DNA from: Perognathus longimembris pacificus
Lineage: Eukaryota > Chordata > Mammalia > Rodentia > Heteromyidae
Direction: 5' to 3'
Assembly: GCF_023159225.1 (NCBI RefSeq)
Contig: NC_063167.1
Span: forward strand, 4,142,234-4,206,233
Length of the DNA: 64,000 bases
Shown here: piece by piece, positions 41,279-50,870 of the stretch
Layout: every line of letters starts with the position of its first letter
How positions within the stretch are numbered: position 1 is the stretch's first letter
Program-made: the position numbers and the translations under genes
The notes under the pieces: generated by a model
Database searches by the model: none
Seen by the model: the letters and a program-made list of their open reading frames with translations, nothing else
What the model was told of the DNA's origin: nothing

Positions 41279-42009
41279 TGCATGACACGGAGGCTCTTGT
41301 TTCCTTTCTTCTGGAGAGAGAGTAGAGCTTAAAGGCATCTGCCCAAAGGGTTTGAGGGTGCTCTTGGGGGCAGGGTAGGGTGGAGGGGACTCAACTCGCA
41401 GGACTGAATTCCAGGAAGCTATTTTCTCTCCTGCCTCAACTTTGTTTCCTGCCTTCACCTCCAGACTCCGCTGGTCTGGCTAAGGCTCAAAAGGACATTT
41501 GCTCCATCCCCTGGGACTTCCTTCTTCCTCCCCAAGCCAGGAGCTTCTGCCTGCGTCTGGTACCCATGACTGGTGCCCAAATCTGGTGCCCCACCTGGGC
41601 TGCCCTGGGCCTGGGCCCGGAGTGGGGTAGGGTGGAGGCAGCAGCCCTGCTTCTCTCTTGTTTGGGGCTGACTTTCTTCTCTTGCCTGTGCTTTGTGTGC
41701 AGTGTGTAACATTTCCCATTCAGCCCAGGCCTCTGCCTGCCTGCAGAGTAGCAACCGGACAGCAAGCCTTCTAGAAAAACACCGTCTCCCCTGGAGCTCC
41801 TAGAGGCCCCCTGGCAGGGCTGAAGCTCTCTTGCAAAACCTCCGGGAGCCTGCGCCCTCTGCACCTGGCACGGAGCTGCACCAGCTGGCGGGGGGGGGGG
41901 GTGGGGTGGCAGGGACGCGGGGGCTGAGCTGGCCCCAGGCTGGTGCTCTTTGTGCTGGGAGTCGGGTCTTACCTTCAGGGTCAGGGGACAGGGCCTTCTC
42001 CAGGGAGCA
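41279..42009. other. Unique sequence, no gene seen
   Basis: GC-moderate sequence. On the minus strand GCCAGGGGGCC near 41805-41815 is a weaker CTCF-like core. Frames on both strands have no domain. Confidence 0.4.
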
Positions 42010-42318
42010 GGCAGCCTTTCTGCTCCCTCCTCCTTTTCCTCTTCCTCCTCCACCTTCTCCTCCCCCTCCCCCTCCTCCTCCTCTTCCTCCCCCTCCTCCT
42101 CCCCCTCTTCCTCCTCTTCTTCCTCGTCCTCGTCCTCCTCCCCCTCCTCCTTCTCCTCTTCCTCCTCCTCCTCCCCTTCCTCCCCCTCCTCTTCCTCTTC
42201 CTCTCCCTCCTCCCCCTCCCCCTCCTCCCCCTCCCCTTCCTCCTCCTCCTCCTCCTCCTCCTCCTCCTCCTCCTCCTCCTCCTCCTCCTCCTCCTCCTCC
42301 TCCTCCTCCTTCCCTTCT
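42010..42318. repeat. 310-bp polypyrimidine (CCT)n tract
   Basis: TCC/TCT/CCC triplets with almost no purines, ending in about 27 perfect CCT units (42238-42310). Open frames of Ser, Pro or Leu in all plus frames are trivial. Confidence 0.98.
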
Positions 42319-42403
42319 CCTCTTCTGGGAACTTCTAGGTTGCTCGGAGTTGCTTGAAATTAAGCAATTTAATTCTCATTTGGCCGTGCAGTGCCCGGTT
42401 CGT

Positions 42404-42421
42404 GGCCACCAGAGGGCACTG
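42404..42421 (+). promoter_or_regulatory. Full-consensus CTCF motif
   Basis: CCACCAGAGGGCAC at 42406-42419 fits the CTCF core at 14 of 14 positions, with the common 5' GG and 3' TG context. It lies 85 bp from the pyrimidine tract. Confidence 0.6.
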
Positions 42422-43340
42422 TAATCAGGTAGAAAGCAGGTGTTTCAGAGTTCAGGGCTGGTGGTTGCCTCAAGGAAACCAAAGGAAACCCAGCACCCCT
42501 CTGCCTCCCAGAGTTCTAACTGGGGTGGTGGCCTTGCCTGTGGGCGGCTGACCTGTTGCACCGGGGGCCAGGCCGGGCCCGGCGGCCTCCTAGGGGGCGT
42601 GGGACTCCCTGATGAAAGTGTGTGGACAGGCTGCCCGCCCCCCCCCCGCCCCGGTGCCCTGTGGACATGTTCAGCTGCAGGCTTTTCCAGGTCAGCTTCT
42701 GGTGGCAGTCTTGGATTGTTTGGCATCTCTGTCCGTCTGTCTGTCTGTCTGTCTGAGACGGAGCTAGTTGCGCAGTCTGCCTAGTGCTGTTTGGCGCTGC
42801 ACAGTGATGTGTGCACAGTGATGTGGCTCGCAGTAGGTGCTTGCTCCGGAGAGGCTTGGTCCCCTCGATGCTCTAGTCGGGGGGGCTCCAGTCCAAACAC
42901 AGAGAGTCCCCAAGAAGATTTCAGGCCTTCCTCTCACTGCGTCCCCTCTGGTCCTCCCCCTGGGTGTGAACCTGCCTTCCTTAGCGTTCACTCACCCTTG
43001 GGGGTGCTGGCACGAGGATTTCGGGGCTCTGGGGGGAGGCTCCGCAGGCCCACATGTAGCAAATGCCCCTCCCTCCCCCCGACGCGGTGGGGCCTTCTGT
43101 GCCCGTCTCCCCTGCTCCCACTGGAAGCCTCCTGTCCCCGGCACAGGGCCGCGGACTGTAGAGGCACGTGCGGCCTCCGGGGGCGCGGGTACGGGGCGCC
43201 GGGGCATCTGGGTTCTGGCTGCCCTGCTGGCTGCGTCCCTGGGGGTGACTCATTGTTCGGGGAGTCCTCCAGAGGGGCCGTTCGGGCTGCTGGCGAGGTC
43301 AGGGGTGGTGATGGACTGAATTTCCCCTGGGTGTCTCTGC
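42422..43340. other. GC-rich unique sequence, no gene confirmed
   Basis: Contains a (GTCT)n tract at 42728-42758. The long plus-strand frame 42791-43891 overlaps several minus-strand frames and crosses a (CA)n tract and an ID-like SINE, so it is not supported as a gene. Confidence 0.45.
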
Positions 43341-43344
43341 GGAG

Positions 43345-43400
43345 GTGTGTCCCATGCACACACGCACACACACGTGCACACACACAGATGCACACATGTG
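43345..43400. repeat. Imperfect (CA)n tract
   Basis: CACACGCACACACACGTGCA and related units. Confidence 0.85.
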
Positions 43401-43574
43401 TATTGGAACACGGAGAATGCCCACTTCCCTGGGAGAGGGAACTGAGTCCCATGTGCCACCCTGTCACCGTGTCGCCATTTTCCTCTCACCCCCTCTCCTC
43501 CTCCCTCCCTCCCTCCCCGTGTTCCCTGCTGGCTAGTTGCATGTTTCCAGTGACACCCGCCATTCTGGATGAGA

Positions 43575-43680
43575 AGGAAGCAGGGCTGGGGTGTGTGAGC
43601 GTGATGGTGGACCGCTTGCCTAGCACACGTGAGTCTGGGGGCCCGAACCCCCGCACCTCCAGTGAGAACACCAAACCCCG
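43575..43680 (+). mobile_element. ID-like (tRNA-Ala-derived) SINE monomer
   Basis: GTGATGGTGGACCGCTTGCC, then CCCGAACCCCCGCACCTCC parallels the ID box A to box B span. It is diverged, and no Geo part follows. Confidence 0.55.
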
Positions 43681-44735
43681 ACCCATCCACCTGACGTTTG
43701 CGCGACACCTTCTGGAGCTATTTGGAAGAACCCTCCTTATGAATTCCATGGAGACCTCGCCTGCTGGGGTTTTCTGCACAGACTCCTTACAAAGGGCAGG
43801 ACGCACCCCAACACTCCCAGGGGAGTCTCTGCAGATACCACACAGAGGCCTGGTGCTCCTATCTGTCTCTAATCCCTGCAAGGACTGCTAAGGAGCCAGT
43901 GCCATATTTTAGTGCCAAGCAAGTGCGGAGCATTTAAAAGATGACTTGCTTGCGGTCACCTACAGGGAGACGGAGGAGCCCCAACGCCTTTACTCTTCAC
44001 CCACCGTGACATGCGGCCTCCAGGGACCAGACAAGCCCGTCCTTCAATCCACACGTGGTTTGAAGAATCTCTGCTGTTCATTCTCTCCCGGGCTGCCGCG
44101 GAACCTCCTAGAACCTGTGTGTCTGCCTCAGCGTGAGGCTGACCTCCAGCTCTTTCAATTTCTAAATGTCTCTGCCTTGGAAGGGCTGTTTCTGTTCCGT
44201 AAGAGCCACGCTATACTCATGTGTGGGTGCCCTTAAGGAACAGGGCTTCCAGCAGCAGGGCCTGGCATGGTGACTCCGGGGATGGGGATGGGTGTCTCCA
44301 GTTGAGACAGAAACTGGCATTTGGAGCATGTGGTGTGGGTTGAGCTTGCAGGACATCCAGGAGCGTGGGGGAAAGGGCTTCTGTTTTGACAACGCCTTCC
44401 AGTAGGTTCTCTTGGCCTGTGTGGCTGGTCAGGGCTTAGGCTTCAGTCCCAGGCGCGCGTCTTCTTCCTTCCACTGAAATGTCTGTGCCAGATTACGATT
44501 GCTCCACACTGAAAGACTTTTCCCCAAGCATCTGGCGGGAGGGGGTATACACGCATCCCAGAAGAAACTCAGGCCCCACCGAGTGGTTTAGGCTCCACCC
44601 TTCTTTCCCAAACTGCTTTTGCTGGGCACCCTGGACTCCGTTCCCCTTAATGGGCCCCGAGTTCCCCCAGCGGGGGGTGGGGGGGTGGGGGAGCCTCCCA
44701 CCTCCGCCCTCTCTCAGCACAGAAAGTCCAATTTC
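43681..44735. other. Unique sequence, no gene seen
   Basis: GC-moderate sequence with no recognisable repeat family. Short frames on both strands show no domain. Confidence 0.4.
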
Positions 44736-44882
44736 AGACTCGCTTCTGCATATTAATAGCAATATTACTTTTAAATTGAAAATTTCATTTTTCCTGCCTT
44801 GGTGTGCAAGCAAATAATTGAGACCTAATTTACTTTATTTAATAAGCTGCTGGGCAATGTGGCTTTAAAGCCCACACTGATT
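44736..44882. other. AT-rich repeat-free island, candidate conserved noncoding element
   Basis: TGCATATTAATAGCAATATT, GCAAATAATTGAGACC and TTAAAGCCCACACTGATTTA: dense homeodomain and octamer-like cores between GC-rich flanks. Confidence 0.35.
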
Positions 44883-44950
44883 TAAACACACACACACACA
44901 GACACACACACACAGACACACAGACACACAGACACACATGCACACACACG
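44883..44950. repeat. (CA)n/(CAGA)n microsatellite
   Basis: CA units with periodic GACACA interruptions, abutting the AT-rich island. Confidence 0.9.
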
Positions 44951-45003
44951 GAGGGCATTGCTTTCCAGCTTTCTCTGGCGGGCTGTTTGGGGCTAAGCTG
45001 GCT

Positions 45004-45055
45004 CCCGGGCGCTGTCCGCGGTGCTGCGCCCACCCGGGCGCTGTCCGCGGTGCTG
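45004..45055. repeat. 23-bp exact direct duplication
   Basis: CCCGGGCGCTGTCCGCGGTG (plus CTG) occurs at 45004-45026 and again at 45033-45055, a 29-bp period, in a CpG-rich setting. Confidence 0.9.
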
Positions 45056-45311
45056 ACCATGGAAATCTCCGCGCTCCCAGAGCCTGGGGAGGGCGGGTTG
45101 CGGAGGGGGGGCGGGCGGTGCTCAGCCTCTGCTCAGCATCCCGGGAGGGGGATTTCACACACTCTCCCTGCGTGCCCGCCAAGTCGCTGGCCAGCGAGCA
45201 AAGGCACTGCTTTCCCTCCAAAGGACCAGCGGAGGGAGTGACCAGGGCCGCTTAGGACTGAGTGGGTGCTGGGCAGGAATGTGAAGTTTGGATTCCATGT
45301 AGCTTTGTGTG

Positions 45312-45538
45312 TACCAGTCCTGTGTCTTGAACTCAGGGCCTGGGCACTGCCCCTGAGGTTTTTCCCTGCAGGCCAGTGCTCTACCGCTTGAGCCCCAGCT
45401 CCACCCCTGGTTTAGGGTGGTTCATTGGAGAGAAGAGTCTCATGCACTTTCCTGCCTAGGCGGGCTTCAAACCTTGATTCTTAGGTTTCAGCCTCCTGAG
45501 TAGCGGCTAGAATTACTGGCGTGAGCCGCTGGTGCCAG
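45312..45538 (-). mobile_element. B1-like/Geo composite SINE
   Basis: Inverted copy from ACCAGTCCTGTGTCTTGAAC to GAGCCGCTGGTGCCAG. Confidence 0.85.
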
Positions 45539-46124
45539 CAGGACTTAGGATTTTGCAGGTACAGGAGGGAAAAGGGAGTTAAGATGACGAAGCGAGATCC
45601 CCCATGATTAGAGGTTGGAGTCTGGGGGGTGGAGGATAGAGGGTCGAGACTGGCTCTCCCAGGGTTTGCAAGTCCTCTCTCTTTCCTAGCTACCTTCCAG
45701 TACTTTCTCTTTCCCTCCTCTCCCTTCTCCTCTGCTGACCCCGAGCCGCTTCCCTTCCACTCTCTTCTCCCGGGCTCACTCTGAGTGGCCTTGGACATTG
45801 TCACTCGAAGGCCGGCGTCCACACGGCTCCAGGTGGCTGCCTGCTGCTCTCCCCCAGGATTCCACGGTGAAGCTCCGAGTCCCCCCCATCCTTCGATTGC
45901 TGGGTGACAGTGTGGGGCTGGCCCCCAGGGAACAGTGCTCCCTCCACACACGCTCAGGTCCTCCCCGAGACGCACGCCCCACGCCTGGCGTCCCCATGGC
46001 CAGTGGCTTGGCGTAGCTTCCTTGGACAAAGAAGAGGTGTCGGGACTTCGCTCCCCCGCTCCTCCTGCCGCGTCTTAAAGGCCCTTGTACAGCGTCAAGT
46101 GCTGAGGCGTGTGGACGCTGGAGA
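45539..46124. other. Unique sequence, no gene seen
   Basis: GC-rich sequence. A minus-strand frame (45481-46029) runs into the SINE and has no recognised domain. Confidence 0.4.
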
Positions 46125-46420
46125 AGTCCTCACAGTGCGGGCTTCCTGGGAACAAGGACAGCCCGGTCACCATGGGGCCACCCAGACAGGGATGCTGGAG
46201 TCCTCACAGTGTGGGCTTCCTGGGAACAAGGACAGCCCGGTCACCATGGGGCCACCCAGACAGGGATGCTGGAGTCCTCACAGTGTGGGCTTCCTGGGAA
46301 CAAGGACAGCCCGGTCACCATGGGGCCACCCAGACAGGGATGCTGGAGTCCTCACAGTGCGGGCTTCCTGGGAACAAGGACAGCCCGGTCACCATGGGGC
46401 CACCCAGACAGGGATGCTGG
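46125..46420. repeat. 74-bp minisatellite, 4 copies
   Basis: Copies start at 46125, 46199, 46273 and 46347. Unit: AGTCCTCACAGTGYGGGCTT, then CCTGGGAACAAGGACAGCCC and CATGGGGCCACCCAG. Copies differ mainly at one site (GTGC/GTGT). As 74 is not a multiple of three, the unit is read in all three frames in turn without a stop. Confidence 0.97.
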
Positions 46421-46489
46421 CCGGGGGGGGAGGGCTGGGGGTAGAAGGGAGCCTTTCTAGCCACGTGGAGAGCAAGATTTGCTCTTTCA

Positions 46490-46775
46490 CTAGATGGTAC
46501 TTAGAGCTCTGCTTTATTAAGATAATTTGAATATAATTGCTTTAGGAATAGGACCAATTAATTATTGTGACAAGGAGGAATTTTTTGAGTGTGGCGAAGA
46601 AAAAAAAAAGAGGGAGTCACTCAAGGTAAACTAAACCACCACATTGGAAAATCCGGGTAATTACGAGACAGAGGCAAACAAGAAGTAGATTGGCACAGTG
46701 GGAGGCATCTGAAAAACAAAATACAATTAAGGGTTTAATTTTTGATGGGGCTCATAAATGGAGAGTGTCAGGAAT
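46490..46775. other. AT-rich repeat-free island, candidate conserved noncoding element
   Basis: GAATATAATTGCTTTAGGAA, ACCAATTAATTATTGTGACA, GTAATTACGAGACAGAGG and AATTAAGGGTTTAATTTTTG: many TAAT/ATTA cores, no repeat signature. Confidence 0.4.
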
Positions 46776-48593
46776 GGCGCTTCTTGGGGAGAGGGGGGGT
46801 CCTGTTTTGTTTTGGGGTGGCTGGGTGAGGCGTGGCTCTCTTTCCATCACACATCTTGGGTGAGCTCTGGACAGAATCCGCCATTCTTCCATATCCCTGA
46901 GCACTTGGGGCCATGTCCTTACCCTCCCCTGGCGTCCGCCGCCCCGTGGTCGTGAGTGGATGGCTTCTCGGGGGGCCAGGAGCCACAGCTCGGGGGTGGC
47001 TTGCCCTGCGCTCACTCGCGTGTCAGGGCCCGGGGCCTGGCTGCCCCAGCAGCCCTGCAGCTGAGCTTCCCACCGCCCCTCCAAGCGCCTCGGAAACAGT
47101 TCCCAGACCTTTTAAGATGGTGATGATCCACCGATCGGCCTTGCAAATCTCCTGCAGCTTTAGGCATTAGTTTAAAATGGAAGTTACAGAATGCCCAAAT
47201 CTCCCCTCCGCCAGGCTGACTTAGGAAAGCACCGCACGCGGTTTCATTTGAACCGGGAGCTGCCTGATCACTGGCAGGACCAAAACACCACCGCGCCCCA
47301 GTGAATTCACGCGGGGACCAAGCGGCCGCCACGCGGGCTCCCAGCCTGGCTCGTGGCGGCCTGGGGCTTTCCCCAGCTGCATGAGGGTGGCAGGGGCAGG
47401 AGCTGCCTGGATAAAAGCCAGCCAGGCCCGAGGGAGGCGGAGGGAGGCGGAGGGAGGCTGAGAAGCAGAGATGGAGAGTGACAGAGCCTCCAAGCTGCCC
47501 TGCCCCCTCCCTTCCCTCCTTCCCTCCTGCCCTCCCCTGTCCCTCCACCTCCTTCCTGGGAAAACGTGGCCGGTTCTGCTGCACACAGGGACCCGGAGCA
47601 TTTCATCTTCAGCTCCTGTCATTTGTTTTTGACGCAACCATTGAGAGCCACCAAGCTGGGGTTTACACGTGAAGTCCTTACGGTGTGCCAGGCACTGTCC
47701 CAGATTCTGGGGAGCCGGCAGTGAACGGGGGGGCCTCCGCATTCAGGGAGCGTGCGTCGTGGTGGGAGAAGGAAGGGGGAGAGTTGAGAGTGCAGGGGGG
47801 AAAGCGTCCCTGCCTGGGGAGAGGAGTGGAGTGTGGCCAGGAAATCCACGGGGGGGGGGGCGGAAACTGATGAAGCCCTGGCAGGGGACTGTGGGGTGCC
47901 CAAAGGCTGGATGCTACCTGGAACATCACAAGGGCCACGGGGACTGCGTGGCGCTGGAGCTGAGCAAATGGGGGGTGGAGGAGACAAAGCAGGAAGTGGG
48001 ATCAGAGACATGAGCGGTGGGGCGGCAGGGGGCTGGGCCAACCTCAGGGCCCACATCCTGGCTCTCTGGGTGCTGGAGGGGTGTGGGCAGGGCCCAAGCC
48101 TCCCCGCTTCTCCTTCCTGGGAGGTGGAGGCACAAGGAAAGTCTGTACCCGAGCTGTTCGGGACACTCAGATGGCACACGCGCAAGCCCGGCGTGCACTC
48201 TGCCCCGTGGCCTGGCTCTCTTGGCCGCTGTCCTCGGCAGAACCCGCTCACTGCTGCTCTAGGTGCTCAACCCCTAGACGCGGGTTCTGGGGCATGGCTG
48301 GTGTCTAGCGAGCATTTGTGGAATGAATGAATGCGGGTCGTGGTGCCGGCCTTGGGGCTCTGTGCCTGTCCTCTGTGTCTGTCTGTGTCTGCCACCCTGC
48401 CCTGCCCTGCACTGCATAGGCAAAAGACTCCTGGGATGACCTCAGAGTTTTCTGCATGATGAGCTGGGCTGTGTGGGTCTGTGGCCCCTCTGCTGACTTC
48501 CAGGCATGGGTGGAGGGAAGTTGGCCCTGCTTTTCCTGGCCTCCAGGACACAGAGCACAGCCCCCTGGGCCCCGAGTCAAGAACCAATGGCTG
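46776..48593. other. GC-rich unique sequence, no gene confirmed
   Basis: A less GC-rich patch lies at 47080-47265 (TTTTAAGATGGTGATGATCC). 47425-47455 holds GGGAGGCGGA tandem units. Frames of about 200 codons on the minus strand (47012-47584, 47619-48251) overlap equally open plus frames, so none is supported. Confidence 0.4.
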
Positions 48594-48814
48594 GCTGGTC
48601 ACTGGTGTTCAAGCTTGTAACCCCAGATACTCAGGAGACTGAGATCCGAGATTGACGTGCAAAGCCAGCCCAGGCAGGAAAGTCCGTGAGACTCCTATCT
48701 CCAATGAAGCACCCAAAGTGGAGGTGTGGCTCAAAGTGGTAGAGTGACGACAGCCTTGAGTAAAAGGGCAAAGGAGCAGCACCCAGGCCCTGAGCTCAAG
48801 CCCCAGTGCTGGCA
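48594..48814 (+). mobile_element. B1-like/Geo composite SINE
   Basis: Plus-strand copy from GGCTGGTCACTGGTGTTCAA to GAGCTCAAGCCCCAGTGCTG. Confidence 0.85.
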
Positions 48815-49054
48815 CAAAGAAAAGAAGGCTGGCTCCCAGCAGTGGCGGACAACGCAGGGTTTGGGCCTTTCCCGGGAGCATCACGCAGGCAGGCGTCCTT
48901 TCCTGGTTCTTCTTTCCTCCCTTCCTTTGTGTGCAGTTTTCCAGAAGCTTGGGTTGGGCTGGGCCTGTGGTTGTCTGAAGAGACAGAACCAGCAAGGGGG
49001 CCCCGGAGAAGAGCTAGCGGGAGAGGCGGGCAGGAGGCCAGGCGGGACCCAGGC

Positions 49055-49626
49055 AGTAAGCAGGGGGCAGAGGGCGTGGCTTTGGTGTCTGAGCAGGGGG
49101 CAGAGGGCGTGGCTTTGGTGTCTGAGCTGGGGGCAGAGGGCGTGGCTTTGGTGTCTGAGCAGGGGGCAGAGGGCGTGGCTTTGGTGTCTGAGCTGGGGGC
49201 AGGAAGGGCGTGGCTTTGGTGTCTGAGCAGGGGGCAGAGGGCGTGGCTTTGGTGTCTGAGCTGGGGGCAGAGGGCGTGGCTTTGGTGTCTGAGCAGGGGG
49301 CAGAGGGCGTGGCTTTGGTGTCTGAGCAGGGGGCAGAGGGCGTGGCTTTGGTGTCTGAGCTGGGGGCAGAGGGCGTGGCTTTGGTGTCTGAGCAGGGGGC
49401 AGAGGGCGTGGCTTTGGTGTCTGAGCTGGGGGCAGGAAGGGCGTGGCTTTGGTGTCTGAGCAGGGGGCAGAGGGCGTGGCTTTGGTGTCTGAGCAGGGGG
49501 CAGAGGGCGTGGCTTTGGTGTCTGAGCAGGGGGCAGGAAGGGCGTGGCTTTGGTGTCTGAGCAGGGGGCAGAGGGCGTGGCTTTGGTGTCTGAGCAGGGG
49601 GCAGGAAGGGCTTGGCTTTGGTGTCA
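49055..49626. repeat. 33-bp minisatellite, about 17 copies
   Basis: Unit: GAGCAGGGGGCAGAGGGCGT then GGCTTTGGTGTCT (33 bp). Variants are GAGCTGGGGG and a 2-bp longer form with GCAGGAAGGGCG. Seventeen GGCTTTGGTGTC cores were counted. The 11-codon period keeps frames open on both strands (e.g. EQGAEGVALVS plus, DTKATPSAPCS minus). All but the last unit contain GGGCGTGGC, a KLF-type CACCC/GC box. Confidence 0.97.
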
Positions 49627-49720
49627 GGTGCCTGGCCACTGATGGGCACTGGTGTTTGCTGAGTTTGGGAATGAGGCTTCTGGCCCTCTGCGTTCCCACT
49701 GCTAGAACTGGACAGGAATG

Positions 49721-49858
49721 CTCCGCCCCCTTGAGCTCCGCCCCTTCTGAGCTCCGCCCCTTCTGAGCTCCGCCCCTTCTGAGCTCCTCCCCTCTGAGCT
49801 CTGCCCTCTGAGCTCCGCCCCTCTGAGCTCCGCCCCTCCGAGCCCCGCCTCTCCCCGG
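49721..49858. repeat. 16-bp minisatellite of GC boxes
   Basis: About nine units of GAGCTCCGCCCCTTCT and shortened variants; six retain a perfect CTCCGCCCC (starts near 49721, 49736, 49752, 49768, 49813, 49828). It follows the 33-bp array by less than 100 bp. Confidence 0.95.
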
Positions 49859-50019
49859 GGGACGAATAGACGGGCCACAAGAAGGGTGTCTCTGAACCCC
49901 GGTGCAGTGGACACCCCAGCGAGAGCTGTTTTCGGTCCATACTTACCTCTTCGGTGAGTGCCCACCGAGGCTTTTCTGTGCCCTTGGCCTGGTTTGTGCC
50001 TCCCTTGTACCCTGGTCAC

Positions 50020-50479
50020 TGTTATGGGTTCAAGGGAGGGGGAGTCCCGGTCCCTCCAAGAGTCCACCACTCAGAGACAGTCTCAAGCAAAAAGATGGAT
50101 TTATTGGGGAAGCAAAAAGCGAACTGACCGGCCAGGGACGCAGCACAGACTCGGAAGCTGAAACTGCAATAGTGAAAAGCGGGCTGACCGGCCAGGGACA
50201 CAGGGTAGACCAGGGAGCTGACACGGTGACCCGAGCAGTCCTCAAATGGGGGTTTATAAAGGTAAAAGCATAGCACAGATGTAGGAAATTGACACAGGGG
50301 GTAGAGCAAATAACAAGCCATTTACAGAAGCAGAATTTTGGGGTCAGGTTGACCTAATAATCAAGATGGAGTCAGCTCTACAACAGTCACCCTTTCCTGG
50401 GTGGCTCTGTGCTAACCCCAAGAGCCCCTGGGACTCCTGCCTACAGGCCCCAGGCTATTTGCTTACTCAGTTTCTCCCA
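50020..50479 (-). mobile_element. Solo LTR of an endogenous retrovirus, ERV1-like
   Basis: Read on the minus strand it begins TGGGAGAAAC (or TGAGTAAGC at 50469) and ends CCATAACA. It holds TATAAA (50253-50258), a polyadenylation signal AATAAA (50100-50105) about 150 bp downstream, and a U5-like segment with GAGACTGTCTCTGAGTGG. Possible decayed 6-bp target duplications are GGTCAC (50014-50019) and GGTGAG (50480-50485), 4 of 6 matching. No gag, pol or env sequence lies beside it. Family assignment is from LTR architecture only. Confidence 0.65.
50115..50234 (-). repeat. 60-bp tandem duplication inside the LTR
   Basis: Two 60-bp units (50115-50174 and 50175-50234) share AAAAGCG, then CTGACCGGCCAGGGAC, and CGGAAGCTGA/AGGGAGCTGA. 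They lie between the TATA and AATAAA signals, so the duplication lengthens the R region. Confidence 0.85.
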
Positions 50480-50744
50480 GGTGAGTCCTGACTGGAGGCC
50501 TATTGGGGTGAAGCTGCCTCCCTGAGTTACTGGGCCAGCAGTGGCTCTGCCTGAGCCCCTCGAGTCAGATCACGTGGCCCTCTGTCCATGGTGGCCGACC
50601 CCCTGCCCCCCAGGGGGGCTTCTGTGTCTTCTGTTTCTCCCCGTGTGGGGGGGGGGCGGGGGTGAGTACAGACAGACAGTGCAGAGCATCGGTTATTTTC
50701 AGCACAGGGCCTGGCCTCACGCCAGGGCAGGCCTGGGCTAGGGT

Positions 50745-50870
50745 CTTCCTATTGCTGGGCTGGCCAGCATGAGCGGCTGCACCCAGCCACTGGTCGGGCC
50801 CTTGTGCTCGGGCTGGCCTCGAGCTCAGATCCCCGAGTTGCGCCTCCCACGTGCTGCCCGTGGCGGGATC
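50745..50870 (-). mobile_element. Decayed B1-like SINE, tentative
   Basis: Inverted motifs TCGGGCTGGCCTCGAGCTCA and CCTCCCACGTGCTGC resemble a 7SL-like monomer with CpG-rich divergence. Confidence 0.45.

Noticed and set aside
42791..43891. A 366-codon plus-strand frame
   Set aside because: It crosses a CA tract and an ID-like SINE, overlaps several minus-strand frames, and shows no domain.
46125..46420. CRISPR-like direct repeats
   Set aside because: Units are head-to-tail without unique spacers, and the genome is mammalian; this is a minisatellite. The same reasoning applies at 24136 and 49055.
48881..49940. Frames of 217-308 codons with 11-residue repeats
   Set aside because: The period comes from a 33-bp tandem repeat; both strands are open at once.
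50020..50479. Possible full provirus
   Set aside because: No second LTR, primer-binding site or gag/pol/env sequence was seen on either side; a solo LTR explains the data.
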